A stretch of DNA of 64,000 nt from Aristolochia californica (taxonomy: Eukaryota > Streptophyta > Magnoliopsida > Piperales > Aristolochiaceae), in NCBI GenBank assembly GCA_029961685.1, contig JARWKL010000013.1:27124922-27188921 (forward strand), in the 5' to 3' direction. The position numbers were made by a program, and so were the translations under genes. The notes beneath the pieces were generated by a model. That model made no database searches, was not told the DNA's origin, and was given only the letters and a program-made list of their open reading frames with translations. Below are positions 46,301 to 59,151 of this stretch, in pieces. Every line of letters starts with the position of its first letter. Position 1 is the stretch's first letter.

Positions 46301-49300
46301 GAGCCCCGAGGTAGTAAAGAAAACCTCAGCAGCAGAGCGGAAAGCACAGTCAAACCATCTGGAGTTCCTCTCCTTCTAGAGACACCAAGGGACGAAAACA
46401 ATGCAAGCAGCTAGCAAAAGCTTGCAAAGGCTGAGAAGGCGGCTCCCAGAGGAGAAGGTTGTTGTTAAATTATTGTTGTGGTTAAAGTTTCTATTCATAA
46501 ACAATAAAACCTTAGAAAATTTTCTGAGGTGTGATTGCTGGGATAGTGTCGAAAGTCTTGAATTTTGGTGCCATACCTGATGAATTACCTCTCTTGGTAT
46601 TTTCCCTGTGTGTGTGGATGAAGTTGATTTTTCATCACTTTGATGCAATGCCTATAGACCCACTACTTGAAGGAGCAGGAGAGTGCCTAAATCCAGCTTC
46701 AGTCAAGTCAAGTTAGTTTCTTCTTCACTCTTAAAAGTGGGTAGACTCTTACTACTGCCCTTAAAAGTGGTGGTTTTGCCTTTGTGTTTGAGTAATGTCT
46801 CTTAACTTGTCTAAGACATAGTTTGACCAGTCTATAGAGTTTTGTTGTTGGGCTAGAGGAGATGATATCTTCTCTCATATTCTCTTTGTTCAAATTTGGT
46901 TTCTTTGTCTCATGGTGCCCTGGTTTGAGGGGAGATGTATAGAGTACTATAGTGGTGGTGAATAGTGAAACCAGTTCAAGTTGCCAAAAGTGGATGTGAA
47001 AAGAGTTGATCATGTTGCTAACCAAAGTCGAGCTGCCGAGACAACCTAGTACAAGGGAGAATGAAGAATAAAGAACTGGGTTAATCAACAACAAAGTGGG
47101 CCAATTGCAGAAAGGACCCGTCAATCAACAATAATGTGAGCCAATTGCAGACATAAAGCTTTTCCTTTCATGCAAGCTGGAGTTAGAAACTCTAGCTTGA
47201 GGGGAAATGTGAAAGAGCCAGGTTTCATGGAGCCCAAGCCAAGTCTCATGGAGGAGGAAGCCTGATAAGTAGAGCAAGCTCAAAGAAGAAACTGGAACGA
47301 AAAAGATGTTTACAAGAGATTTCCTAATTGCGTTTTATGTCTCTTAATGTTTAATTTAGTAGGTTTAATATGGGTGTAATTGGGACATAGGTAGTTTAGT
47401 TTGAGTTGCATTTCTAAGTGTAATAAGATTTATATAAATAGAAGAATGAGAAAGACAACCATACCTTCTCTCTTTCCCTCTTTCCTCTCTCTTAGTTCTT
47501 CTTCACCTCCCTTGTTTCATGATTTCTCCTCTTTCTTGCATGGTTGCTCTCTAATCTCTCACAAAAACAAACATCTATATGAGATTCCTATGGCTGCCAA
47601 CCGAATTCAGCCTTAACATGATAAAACACATAATAGTTTAACGGTGGGTAGTTTTGCTTTAAGTGTCATTAGTTACAATTTGCTTTTCCCATATAAGCAC
47701 TATTTTTTGGTAATAGCACCAGATGCAATAAAGTCACAAAAAAGTCGCACAATGAACAAATGAACAGAAGTTCTTTGTCTGAAGGCAGTCTAGAAGATTA
47801 GTGGCCACTACTAACATAACCATTATAAATTTTTACAGATGATTCCAGATACCCTTGTCTACAGCTGCTATGCATATAACCTTTGCCAAGTCCGGTAGTA
47901 CCAACAAGACATGGTATGTCAGACTGATTGGGTGGACAGTACAGCAGAGGGCTTGGAAGACACGACTTAAAAGTACAAGAAGGGGAAAAAAAGCGGAAAG
48001 AACAACAACGTTCAAATCAGATATTGACATATTATGACAGGGAAGACTTTCACACATTTAAATATCAGTGTAATGGAAATTTCTGGTGATGGTAATGCCA
48101 TTTTATCTTCTGGATCATAGCTCTAGGACTCAAATCAAAGTTTGCCTTCTCTCCAAACTATGCGTTTCTAACTTTCTGTGGCCTGAAATTTATTTAATTG
48201 TATTGACATTTAAACGCTGAGTGAAGTTTAGATTTCTACTCTTTTACTAATTTTTTATTTGGTACTCACCATTAGAATAATAAAAAAAAGATAATTTGAT
48301 TTTGTTTGACAACTTCAGATATGTGATGTCTATGATCACCCTCACATTATGAGATCAATCAGGTTATAGAATTATAATAAAAATAAACTATCTTTTCTTT
48401 TTGAAATTTATGGTGAGGGGGATCCTCAACCCTTAGGTCAAAGGGGATAGGAACTTAATTCCAATCATTACATGATAGCAAGATATACTGTTGGCAGATG
48501 TTAGTGTAGTATGCCATGAAAGAAGTGTTTCAGTCTCCAGGGTGGAGTCTTATTCTAAAGCAACCTATAACTAAGAATTTCTGACCTGACACTTCCAGGG
48601 TAACCCAAAAAAAAAAAAAAAAACTGACATGCTTCAGATTAAATAAAGCAATGCAGTTCAGAATTATCAATTACCTGTTTAGCTGCTTGAGCCTCTTCCA
48701 TTTCCTTAGTCAGTGGACTAGGCACATTGGCAGATTGCCAGTCCCACTTGTCAAGGTTTAAAGCCATAAACCGCCTAAAATTATTCCTTACTTCCTTGTC
48801 TGCTGCCACAGTATATGGTGTCCTGCCTCTTGCATCCTTAACACAAGGATCTAAACCCTGTTCAAGAAGTTCCAGTGTTCGCTGGGCATTCCCTGATTTA
48901 GCTGCATCATGTAGAGCTGTTCCTTCATTTATCTTTGGTGCTTCAAGAACCACTTCCACGTCGCATGGAATAGCCATTGTATCGGCACTACTGTGGCTTG
49001 GACATGCATCAGGAACTTTCTCACTGACAACATGATCCCTCAATAATTCCTTTTTTGGATTATGATGGATTTCTTCATAACTAATTGCAGATAAAAGTTG
49101 GTCTTCGTTTTGACTAGGTGAACATCTTTTACAATCCATCTCGTAGAACACTAGGGTCAGATGGTTATAGATGCGCTTTGCTTCCTTCAAGGTTGGTCTA
49201 CGGACTGTCAGTGGCACATGTCTTACAACACCATTCTGGTGACTGAAGAGTGGCTTGTCCCCATCATAGAACAGCTGGCGATTGTCTGAAGGAGCATAAA

Positions 49301-52300
49301 TAAAAATACAAGATGATGCAATGAAATAAGCTCTCCAAGAACCAAGTAACTCTTGAACTTCCTTCAAAAACCAAAAACAACAACATCGGTTAGCATAAGA
49401 TGAAATTGGTTTGTTGAACAATTCAAAATTGCATAATGTAGCACCAACCAATATTTCAGTAAAAGCTATTGAAAACATTTATGAAAGCGCACCAGCATGC
49501 CCAGCTGTCCAAATATGAGGTTGATTATTATTTGTATAGCTCAAGGGATTTGCGTTTAAGTCATTTTAGTATGTTATGGACACCACTTTTAGCTATACTT
49601 ACATACAAAGCTTTAAATGGAATTCATTTTTAAAATATGTGTTAGGAGTAATGCAAAGAAACTGAGGAATTTTACCTTCTTTAGAGCAAGCTCATTATGG
49701 CGACGAAGAGTGGATCCTGCAGACTTAGCAGCTTTTCCGGTTGCATCTTTAGCAGATTGTTTTTTGCCAGCCCTTGCCCTTACAACATATCTGTGTAACA
49801 GAAATGAGCCAAAAATGGTTAAGCAGACTGAAGAGAACAGAGTTTAAAATCTCCATAGTGCAAACCAATAAGAGATTTAAAACAGTTTTCAAATTGTCAA
49901 AAGATCATATAACTTGTCTTAGAACAAGCATAGTGAGAAAGAGAGAGAGAGAGAGAGATTCTACCGACCTATGGAATGTTTTGTGAGCAACAATAGAATT
50001 TCCATCAAAGACGCAGCCAGCAAAGTGTCCACCACTAGCAAGCAAAGCAATTCTTAGATGAGTTTTATGCCGTGGTTCAGAAACCAAACTGGCCAACCTC
50101 TCAACTATCACCTCTTCCATTGACATATATCCACCATACTCCTTGGGGATTAAACTGTCATGATCAAGTGTCAAACCTTCAGATTCATTAGCAATAATAC
50201 ATTTCCAAACAGAGACTATTTCCCCTGAATTCAGACGGATTAACAATTTCTGTTTAGTAACTTCTGATCCTTTTACACCAGTATTCGGCAACTCTCCTTC
50301 CTCAACCTCGTCGTCTGACCCAGATATACTTGATATATCACAAGCTTCCAAGAGAACCCCACTCGACAACTCATCAAGTTGATCTTCATTTATAGTGCTT
50401 TTTCCAGCAACAGTCAGCTTGACCTATAACAGACAGTAGAGGAAGGAAATACTTTCAGATGCACACTTCAATAAATAACCAAATTTGCCGACAGAATATT
50501 GTCATATATAATGTGAGAATTTTTTTTATACACTTACAGCTGACACAATACTCACACTCTTGAATTATTCAACAGACAACACCAATGTAATAATAATCCG
50601 AAGTCATTAATACATCAATGTGGAGAAAGGATAACTCAACTTCTTTATGCCCCTGAACATAACATAATGTTTCTTGTGGAGACACCAGTATGCCACCAAT
50701 CACCCAAGTGTATATTCGGTGGCATAGGGCCCCACCAGGACCTACCACATTATGTTTAGGTGATTTTTAATATTTATAATTTCTGTATTTTATTTTTATT
50801 TATTTTGTCTTCCCTGATTTTAGGAGATTTAGCAGTTATTGATTTTATCTAGTTTTGAATTTTGAATTTCCATCTTTTTGTTTATTGATTGTAACTGGAT
50901 GGAAAAGTGATTGATGATGAAATAAAAAATTTCCTTCTATTGTGTCCTCCCTTCGCGATCTTTCTCTTCCTCTCTATTCTTCTCTTTCTTTTTCTTCTCA
51001 ATTTCTCTTCTCCTTCTCTATTTTCCTTCCTTTCTTCCCCAATTTCACCATTAGAGTCATTAAATCACAGCATCCCTCATCAGTTTGGTATCAGAGCCAA
51101 AAGATCCCATCGGCGAACAATCATCTGCAACAGCAACCAATTTCCCTATCGCCGACCCAACCCTCATTACTTCAAATTCGGAATCCAATTTCCCTATCGC
51201 CGACCCAACCCTCATTACTTCAAATTCGGAACCCAATTTCCCTTCCTCCCTGATTTCCTCTATTTGCCTCCCTTTCACCATCAGAAGAAGCAGGCAAAGA
51301 AACAAAAAAAGAAAAAAGAAAAAATAGAGTGCTTTCTGTTGCCGATTCCAACCAATCATTGTGGTCTATAGAGAAGTTGACCGATTCTCCTCTGTCCTTC
51401 AGGTCTTCTACCGCTAACCTCCCGCCGAGCCACTAACTTGCTAGTGTTTGTTCTGGGCTTCACTTGCTAGGATTTAATAAATACACGCATTTGCGTAGTG
51501 GTTGCATCATGTTCGAAATTGCGTCATCTTCCGTTGTCGACAAAAAAAATTATACCTTTAAACAAATCTTGGAAAAACTAGGCTGTTAATGATAGGCTAA
51601 CAGCCTTAGAAATTCGGTCAGCCAAAGGGAAAAGCCTTGTAGGGGCTAGGTCTCCTAGGGGTTATGATATTGAAGATGTGGAATTTATTCGTCGTCGTGG
51701 AAACACATTCCCTCCTTCTAGGAATCATGCATCCTATGTCCTACACCAAGAGGGCCTGAAGACAAAATTTTAAAACACATAAAGGTTGAAGCCCTTGAAT
51801 TTGATGGCCGTTTGGACCCATAGGTATTTTCTACATGTGTTTGTGAAGTGGACTGATTTTTCGAGTGGAATGAATTATTTGAGGATACGAAGGTTAGGTT
51901 TGCCAAAATAAAAATTGTTCAATTGTTTTGGAAAATGTTGAGAAGGATGTTGCCAAAAGGTGTGACGCACCTATTACACACTGGGTAGAAGAAGCTCAAA
52001 TTACAGACTAAATACCTTCCTCCCTCCTATCAAAGCACTCTCTTAGATCAATGACACAATCTTAGAAAGTGGAATAAGTCAGTCACTGAATACATCACTC
52101 AATTTGATGAGTTTTGGATGCGTTGTTTCGTCATTGAGGATGAGGTGATCACTTTGAGTCGATTTAGAAAAGGCCTCAATGACTACCTTAGGCATGACAT
52201 GCTGCTTCGAGGTGTCACGACGATGGAAGATGCCTATGCACTTGCACATAATTACGAGCTGGCTTCCAAGTTTCCACCAACACATGGGTTTGACACCCGT

Positions 52301-55300
52301 CTAATGCCTTTTAGGTCCTCCACCGTCAATTCTCAAGAGCCAGGAAAGTCAACAACGCGCCCCCACCCCCCCCCCCCCCCCCCCCCCCCCCCTCTGTTGC
52401 AATTCGAGACCCCCATGTTAGGAATAGGGAAGGATGTGTCCAAATTCGGTGTCACAAATGCCAAGGATTTTGGCCACATTGCGTCTAATTATAGGACTAA
52501 GGCCCTTCTTCTTGAGGATCAAGAGTCTCCACAGAAGAATGTGGAGTACGAACCTGACCCTATCGACTTTGATCTATAAGATGAGACATGTAAGGATAGT
52601 TCGGCCGCTTTAAATTGCATCAAATCTACCAACACTCCCATCCCCATAATGAATATTTTATGGTGTGCGTTGACTAAGCCCAAAGAGTAGGATGACTGGC
52701 ATTGGACTCCTATATTTCATACTTACATTAAGTGTGGAAACAAGGGCTATAAATTCATTATTGGGCGGTAGTTGCATCAATGTTGTATCATCCTGCACTG
52801 TTACCCACGTGGGCCTTGAGACAGTTCCACGCCCCAAACCTTATCGAGTTTCATGGGTCAATAACACTTCATCTCAGTCGAAGGGCAATGTTTGATTCCA
52901 ATTCAATTCCTTGAATACAAGGAAGATATCTGGTGTGATGTGATCACCATGGATGTGGGTCATATTATCTGTGACTTTATAATCTGGATGTCACAATTTA
53001 TGGGCACTCTAACATTTGTTTCTTTGTGTTTAAATAGAAGACTATCAACTTCAAGCTGCTACCACCTAAGCCCGTCACACAGGGTAAGGGACAATTGAAC
53101 GCTCAAAAGAAAACTTTACACTTCATTAGTCCCAAGGATTTGAAGCAAGAAATACTGCATGAGTGTACAGTTTTTGTTATGGTAGCCCGTGAAGCCCATG
53201 TGCATTCCTTTGATGATCCCCCACCAAAGGTTGAGCTTATCTTACATGACTTCCAAGATGCCTTTCCCCAGGATCTTCTAGATGCATTGCCTCCAATGTG
53301 TGATATCCAACATACTATAGATTTGGTGCCAAACATGAGACTGCTGAACTTACAACATTATCGAACGAATCCCTCTGAGCATAGTGAATTACAACAGTGG
53401 GTAAATGAGCTTCTCTAAAAGGGATTTATCAGGGAAATTTTAAGTGTTTGTGTTGTGTCACCCTCTCTCATACCTAAAAAGGATGACACCTACAGAATGT
53501 GTGTGGATAGTAGGGCCATCAACAAAATTATTGTGAAGTACCGCTTTTGAGGTCAATCTTTGAAAAGATAGTGGCATTCATCTACATATCTATCAAACGT
53601 ACGCAACACTTTTATGAGAATAATGACACAGGTGTTTCACTCACTCCTTGGCAAGTTTTTAGTAGTCTATTTTGATGATATCTTCATCTATAGTCGAACA
53701 AGAGACCAACACCTTGACCATCTTCGTCAAGTTTGCCACACACTTCAGGAAAAAAAAAACTTCATGCCAATCTTCAAAAATACTCTTTCCTGACTGACAA
53801 AGTGGTGTTTATGGGTTGTGGTTACTCTTGCTGGTATTATTGTCAATCCCCAAAAAGTGCATGCAATCGTCGAGTGGCCAAAACCTTCTACCATTCATGA
53901 GGTTCATAGCTTCCATGGTCTTGCCATTTTTTATCGATACTTTATCAGAGGATTCAGTACCATCATGTCGCCTATTACAATTGCATGAGAAAAAGAGAGT
54001 TCTCGTGGTTGAAAGTTGCCTCTCATGCTTTCCCAGAAATAAAAAAAGTATGACAGAGGCACCTATTATGAGATTACCTAACTTCTCTAAAGTATTCAAA
54101 GTCAAATGCGATGCATCAGGAATAGGAGTAGGTTGAGTACTAAGTCAAGAGTGATATCTGATCGCATATTTCAAGGAAAAACTTAACGATGCCAAACAAA
54201 AGTACTCGACCTACGATAAGGAATTCTATGCGGTTGTACAAGCTCTACAGTATCACTATCTACTTCCACAAGAATTTGTCTCGTACTCCAATCATGAAGT
54301 CCTTTATTCTCTCAATTCTCAAAGGAAACAAAATTCTAGGGTTATGGGTCAAGTACCTGCAGGAATACACTTTTGTCTTGAAACACCAATCAGGGAATGA
54401 GAACAAAGTAGCAGATTCAATTATTGTTTGTTTTGAGTGTTTCAGTTACTGGTTTTGAGAAGCCCAGAGACGATTATGCTTCTTACCCATAATTTGGTAG
54501 CATGTATCCTGAGTTTTGAGGGGGACAGCGGCGTCTCATTGATGATTTATATCTTCAAGATGATTATTTATTTCACATAGACAAGCTATGTGTTCCCCGT
54601 ACATCGTGCAAGACTTGTTAATTTTGAAACTCCATGCGGGAGGACTTGGGGGACATTTTGGGCACAATAAAACAATTGAGGAGGTGAAATGTCGATTTTA
54701 CTGGCCTAGCTTAAAAAGGGACGTCGCCAAACTGGTTGGACAGTGTAAGACATCAATTAGCCAAACATAAGAAATAAAACACTAGGTTGTATACACCCCT
54801 ACCAGTCCCTACATGCCTTTGGCAAGACCTCAACATCGACTTTGTCTTAGGTCTTCCTTGTACCATTCTGAAACACGACTCTATCTTTGTTGTGGTGGAT
54901 CATTTTCCAAGATGGCTCATTTTATCCCTCGTGCTAAAACTTCCAATGCCTCTGCAATTGCTCGACTATTCTTTGATGAGATCGTACCTATTCTCTCCAT
55001 GTTAGGGTCTCTGAGTCCGCCACTTCATTTGCACGTAGAGTCCAGGAATTGCATGTTGAAGTTAATAAACATATTCAAGCAAGTAATGCCCAGTACAAAC
55101 TTTATGCTGATACGAACAAACATTATAAAAAATTTAATGAGGGTGACTATGTCAAGGTTCGAATTCGACTAGAGCAGCTGCCTTCAGGACACACACGAAA
55201 GTTGCAAACTCGTAGTGAATGACCATTTAAGGTGCTGAACAAAGTAGGATCTAATGCTTATGTTATCGGCTTACCACCTAATTCAGTAATTAACTCCACT

Positions 55301-58300
55301 TTAAACATTGAGGATTTGATAGCATACAGGGGCTACTTGTCCATTCCAGCTGATACGTCCGATACAACATCTATCCCTACCCCTCAAGTTCCACCACATC
55401 GTCCGATACAACATCTATTCCTACCCCTCAAGTTCCTCTGAACCCTGCTCCTCTTCCTCTTTTGCTAGCACAAAAAGACCATATTGATGTTATTTTAGAT
55501 GGAACAGATGGTTCTTATCAGGAGTGGTGAAGTTCAACATTTCTTAGTTCGTCGAGTGGAGCTCCAGACTCAAACAACCCTTGAATTTCTGGAGAGACAT
55601 TGTAGCACTTGGATCTAGATTTGTTCAAGTACTATCAGAGCCACCAGGAATTACACACTAAGAGAGTTGGTGGGGACACCAATATGCCACCGATCACCCG
55701 AGTGTATACTCAGTGGCATAGGGCCCCACCAGGACCTAACACATTGTGGTTGGGTGATTCTTCATTTTTATGATTTCTTTATTTTATTTTTATTTATGTT
55801 GTCATCCCTAATTTTAGGAGATTTAGTAGTTATTGATTTTATCTAGTTTTGAATTTTGAATTTCCATCTTGTTATTTATTGATTGTAACCGGATGGAAAA
55901 ATGATAGATGATGAAATAAATTTTTCCTTCTACTGTTTCCTCCCTTCCCGTTCTTACTCTTCCTCCTCTCTATTCTTCTCTTTCTTTTTCTTCTCAATTC
56001 CTCTTCTCCTTCTCTATTACTCTTCCTTTCTTCCCCGATTTCATAGTCAGAGTCATTAAATCACAGCATCCCTCATCAGTTTCTGTTCACTAAGATCACC
56101 TGTACTTATCTATTTAAGTCATCATGTGTGATTCACTATAATGATTTAAAAGATTAAATAGTTTGAGATAAGTTGCCGATAGTTTGGGATCTCAAGATAT
56201 GAACATTTCAATCTTATGACATAACTGGCTGCTGTAGTCACTCCAGCCAAGGTCCTTATGTTGTCATCCCTAATTTTAGGAGATTTAGTAGTTATTGATT
56301 TTATCTAGTTTTGAATTTTGAATTTCCATCTTGTTATTTATTGATTGTAACCGGATGGAAAAATGATAGATGATGAAATAAATTTTTCCTTCTACTGTTT
56401 CCTCCCTTCCCATTCTCACTCTTCCTCCTCTCTATTCTTCTCTTTCTTTTTCTTCTCAATTCCTCTTCTCCTTCTCTATTTCTCTTCCTTTCTTCCCCGA
56501 TTTCACAGTCAGAGTCATTAAATCACAGCATCCCTCATCAGTTTCTGTTCACTAAGATCACCTTTACTTATCTATTTAAGTCATCATGTGTGATTCACTA
56601 TAATGATTTAAAAGATTAAATAGTTTGAGATAAGTTGCCGATAGTTTGGGATCTCAAGATATGAACACTTCAATCTTATGACATAACTGGCTGCTGTAGT
56701 CACTCCAGCCAAGGTCCTTATAGTAGATCAGCAATATGGGTTACCTCCAAAAGTACACAAGAAAGTGACTTCCTGGGTTATTGATATTTTATTAAGGAAT
56801 ATATGTTTTTTTAGCACAACAGCCACAATTCAGCTAGAAATAGAATGAGTTTAGAATAACATGGTAGAGGGCTAGGTTCTGACCAAAAGCCTCACAAGCT
56901 AAACTGCTCCACCAGCATATCGATTAAGTTCAATAAAAGCTAGCCTTCTAACCAAAACACTCATCTTCACCAGTCATAAAAATAATATGAAATCACTTCA
57001 AACTAGCAATTTTAATACTTATCTTGGGCAAGAGACACTCTCAATGTTCTACACAAAGTTCAATGTACCCTGGCTTCACTTCCTCCAGAGCAATTGAAGT
57101 CTCGGAGAATTCTAATCTCCAGCAATGATACTTTTTTGTAGTAAGGACTGATAATTTTTTTAAGAATGTGGCGTGCCAGTTGTGTCACTGGTATCAATTT
57201 TCTGCTCTTAACTTGCTTTTGTCATCTTGACCAAAGATGTAGACTCAAATTGTACACAAGAGGATCACTTCTATAGCACAACCAAGGTCGGATATTTTAC
57301 AAGACATCCTTGACCTGAAAAGAATATTTTAGACTAAGAGAGTTCTTGGAACATAAAATACTGCTCCCAGAGAAAATGTATTCTTTAAGCCAGTAATGTA
57401 CTTTTTAAGACAGGATGTCCTCTTCTGAGTTATTTTTCTAGTCAACTCACTACACAAGCTTTAGAAATCTGTACAGCTGGCTGGAAGCCACAATTTCAAA
57501 AGAGAGATTCAATGAACTAATATGTACATATTGCGGGGGGTTTGCAATAAGGTGTGGCAGTTAGCCTAAAAAGTGATATGAGGAGTTAATGGATGAGTTC
57601 TTAATGTTTATTACCCAGAACTCTCAATCTCACACAACTAGCGTGAGAAGTGGAACACAAGTACAAGCCCAAAATAGTAGGACTTCTACACACCAACAAA
57701 AGAATTTACTATATCACAGACTCAAACTACAGTATCAGACACAAAGGTGTGAAATGACAAGAAGAATTTTTTTTCAAATAAAAGAGTATAATTTTCATGT
57801 ATAAAAAAAAAACAAAGTACAACTTTCTCCAATTTTTCACTTAGAATAGGAATGTATTATGGGGTGTTGCTGATTTTCCATATTAAAAATACCAATTCTT
57901 CTTTTTATTTTCATATTGCAAAAGATGAGACATTTGCTATTCCAATTTTCCTCATAGAAGATGAGAATGTTATGAATGATGCAGATTTGCCAGATTAAAA
58001 GAACCAATGCTTCTTCTTGATTTTATAGTTACAAAAGTAGAGTTAATTTACTAAACCTTTTATCAATCACAGGAAAATTACCTTTACTTAACCAAGTGCC
58101 ATCTCCTCTTTTAAGAAAAACAGGATTTTATCTAACAAAAAAGAGTGATCAGGCATTGCCTTAGTGGCATCAAGGCACCTAGCATTGCCGTAGTGCCACT
58201 GGAAAATCCAGAAATTGAAGTTTCTCCAAGGAACCAGAAATACTCCCAAATTAAAAGGATATCACTCCATGCACTGAATGCAATCGAAACAGAGCATTTG

Positions 58301-59151
58301 TCTATAAAAGCTCTAACTTCATCACTTCTGACTTTTTAACTAATAAATTCTTCTGCCTCTGACTGAAAAAGTAAAATCAAATTCAGGTTGGAAACTTGGA
58401 CTAGTCCATCATTCTACATAATTTGTCCACATTAAGGGTTACGACTATTGATTTTCTGAAAACAATAGGATCTTAAGCAGAGTGGATTATTTCCTTCCCA
58501 CAGTGATGAGTATAAAAACTGGAATTTTCAGTCCATCCATTCTGCTGCCGTACAAATTGCGAATTATTCTCCTAATATAATGGAACCGCGGCCTTCCACT
58601 GTGGAACGCTCACAATATCGGTTATATTTTCTTACTGTGATTCCAGTGGGCAAAAAAAGTACATATTTCAAACAGATTGAATACAATAGAACAATTTAAA
58701 GATAATAATGCATCTCCGACCTCAGGTGTGCCACCAACAACAAAACATTAACGGAGAATAGAAATAAAAATTTTAAAAATTAATGAAAACAAAATCAAGA
58801 ACAATACCAACAACGATAAAGAGCAAAGTTACCAACGTTGAAGCGATGGAAATCGGATTTGAAGTGAGTACGCTGGTCTAGAAGGGACTCGAACTCGGCC
58901 CTACACATATTGCAGGACCATCTAGGTATTACAGCTGCCCTATTTAATTGCTCCTCGTCGTCCGTCGAGCCGTTGACTGCAGTACTCGCAGAGAACTTCG
59001 GAGGATAGACATACGCCTCAGTTGAGGAAAGAGGCGATTGGATTCTATCAGAGAGAAAGCAACAGCCACTGAAGAAATCAGCAGGAAGATCAAAGAGAGA
59101 ACGAGTCCTTAATTCGGGCAGGTTAATCTCGCTCCTTGCTGCTCTTGCCAT
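43308..59151 (-). CDS. Vms1/ANKZF1-like protein, 7 exons, 679 aa, 15.8-kb gene
   Basis: Ribosome-quality-control factor; yeast Vms1 and human ANKZF1 release nascent chains from stalled 60S ribosomes and bind Cdc48/p97. Exons, high to low: 59151-58837, 50423-49969, 49790-49676, 49361-48675, 43951-43877, 43777-43652, 43574-43308. Phases join without a break, and every intron is GT-AG. Domains: C2H2 finger [10 protein letters not shown] with [10 protein letters not shown] (~80-105); VLRF1 domain (~190-370) with [25 protein letters not shown], and Gln at ~269 in AGKKQS, the release-factor-type residue; ankyrin repeats from [14 protein letters not shown] (~445-495); Lys/Glu coiled coil (~524-620); C-terminal Cys-rich finger [19 protein letters not shown]. 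Length and order match plant orthologues. Intron 1 (8.4 kb) and intron 4 (4.7 kb) are enlarged by LTR elements. Start at 59151: first ATG followed by [17 protein letters not shown]. Confidence 0.95.
43952..44261 (-). other. Intron 4 sequence before the LTR element
   Basis: Host intron, AT-rich, no feature. Confidence 0.6.
44262..44599 (+). repeat. 5' LTR of the LARD-like element
   Basis: Shares CTCATGGAGGAGGAAG, TAGTTTAGTTTGAGTT and CTCTTTCTTGCATG with the 3' LTR. Clearly diverged, so the insertion is old. Confidence 0.85.
45720..46490 (-). pseudogene. LINE (L1-type) 3' fragment: RNase H region
   Basis: Minus-strand frames carry WRERNSRWF-like RT C-terminal text, then [14 protein letters not shown] with the RNase H catalytic Asp, NTIELSGLL with the Glu, and [10 protein letters not shown] where the family has Asp and this copy has Asn. 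Frameshifts separate the pieces. A TTATTATTATTTTT-like tail (A-rich on the minus strand) at ~45713-45727 fits a LINE 3' end. 5'-truncated insertion within the LTR element. Confidence 0.8.
47208..47563 (+). repeat. 3' LTR of the LARD-like element
   Basis: Direct copy of 44262-44599, slightly longer through small insertions. Confidence 0.85.
47564..48674 (-). other. Remainder of intron 4
   Basis: No feature recognised. A run near 48609-48622. Confidence 0.5.
50675..51082 (+). repeat. 5' LTR of the Gypsy element
   Basis: Starts TGTGGAGACACC, ends CATCCCTCATCA. Pyrimidine-rich 3' half (R/U5). Confidence 0.93.
51086..51098 (+). other. Primer-binding site (initiator-Met tRNA)
   Basis: TGGTATCAGAGCC, three bases after the 5' LTR. 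Confidence 0.93.
51480..55640 (+). pseudogene. Gypsy gag-pol, degenerate
   Basis: Gag ends in a Pro-rich region with a C run at ~52368-52392 and a zinc-knuckle remnant (KDFGHIAS) whose Cys residues are lost. The protease region reads [10 protein letters not shown] and MDVGHIIC. The RT N-part ([20 protein letters not shown], ~53470) is followed by a deletion that jumps to [12 protein letters not shown] (~53668), the catalytic core. The integrase zinc region is [12 protein letters not shown] and its core [12 protein letters not shown] chromodomain-like tail is at ~55490-55640. Many stops and shifts. Dead copy. Confidence 0.88.
55668..56078 (+). repeat. 3' LTR of the Gypsy element
   Basis: Direct copy of the 5' LTR with visible substitutions. 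Its second half is duplicated downstream. Confidence 0.92.
55797..56720 (+). repeat. Tandem duplication, 462 bp x 2, covering LTR 3' part and host flank
   Basis: 55797-56258 and 56259-56720 are nearly identical and begin GTTGTCATCCCTAATTTTAG after a shared TTAT. The junction carries 4-bp TTAT microhomology with the end of the second copy. Each copy spans ~280 bp of LTR plus ~180 bp of host intron. Only a handful of differences separate the copies. Confidence 0.93.
56721..58836 (-). other. Remainder of intron 1
   Basis: AT-rich host intron without recognised repeats, genes or RNA. Confidence 0.5.

Larger units (their letters stand above)
44262..47563 (+). mobile_element. LTR element without pol (LARD-like), in intron 4 of the Vms1-like gene
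   Basis: Two direct LTRs (44262-44599, TGTAAAAG to TTTTCACA; 47208-47563, TGTGAAAG to CTCTCACA) flank 2.6 kb without protease, integrase or reverse transcriptase of LTR type. The PBS TGGTATCAGA at 44600, complementary to the start of initiator-Met tRNA, lies directly after the left LTR, and TTGAGGGGAAA before the right LTR is the polypurine tract. Target duplication was not recognised (AGTAA against AAAAC). A LINE piece is nested inside. Plus orientation, opposite to the host gene. Confidence 0.8.
50675..56078 (+). mobile_element. Ty3/Gypsy (chromovirus-type) LTR element in intron 1 of the Vms1-like gene
   Basis: 5' LTR 50675-51082 and 3' LTR 55668-56078 (TG...CA, ~408/411 bp). The PBS TGGTATCAGAGCC at 51086 is complementary to initiator-Met tRNA. 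The target duplication GTTTCT is present at 50669-50674 and 56079-56084. Domain order is gag, protease, reverse transcriptase, RNase H, integrase and a chromodomain-like C-terminus, all decayed. Orientation is opposite to the host gene. Confidence 0.93.

Noticed and set aside
50940..51360. Ser/Pro-rich frames near the left Gypsy LTR
   Set aside because: They read through the LTR U5 and leader pyrimidine tracts, with no gag homology.
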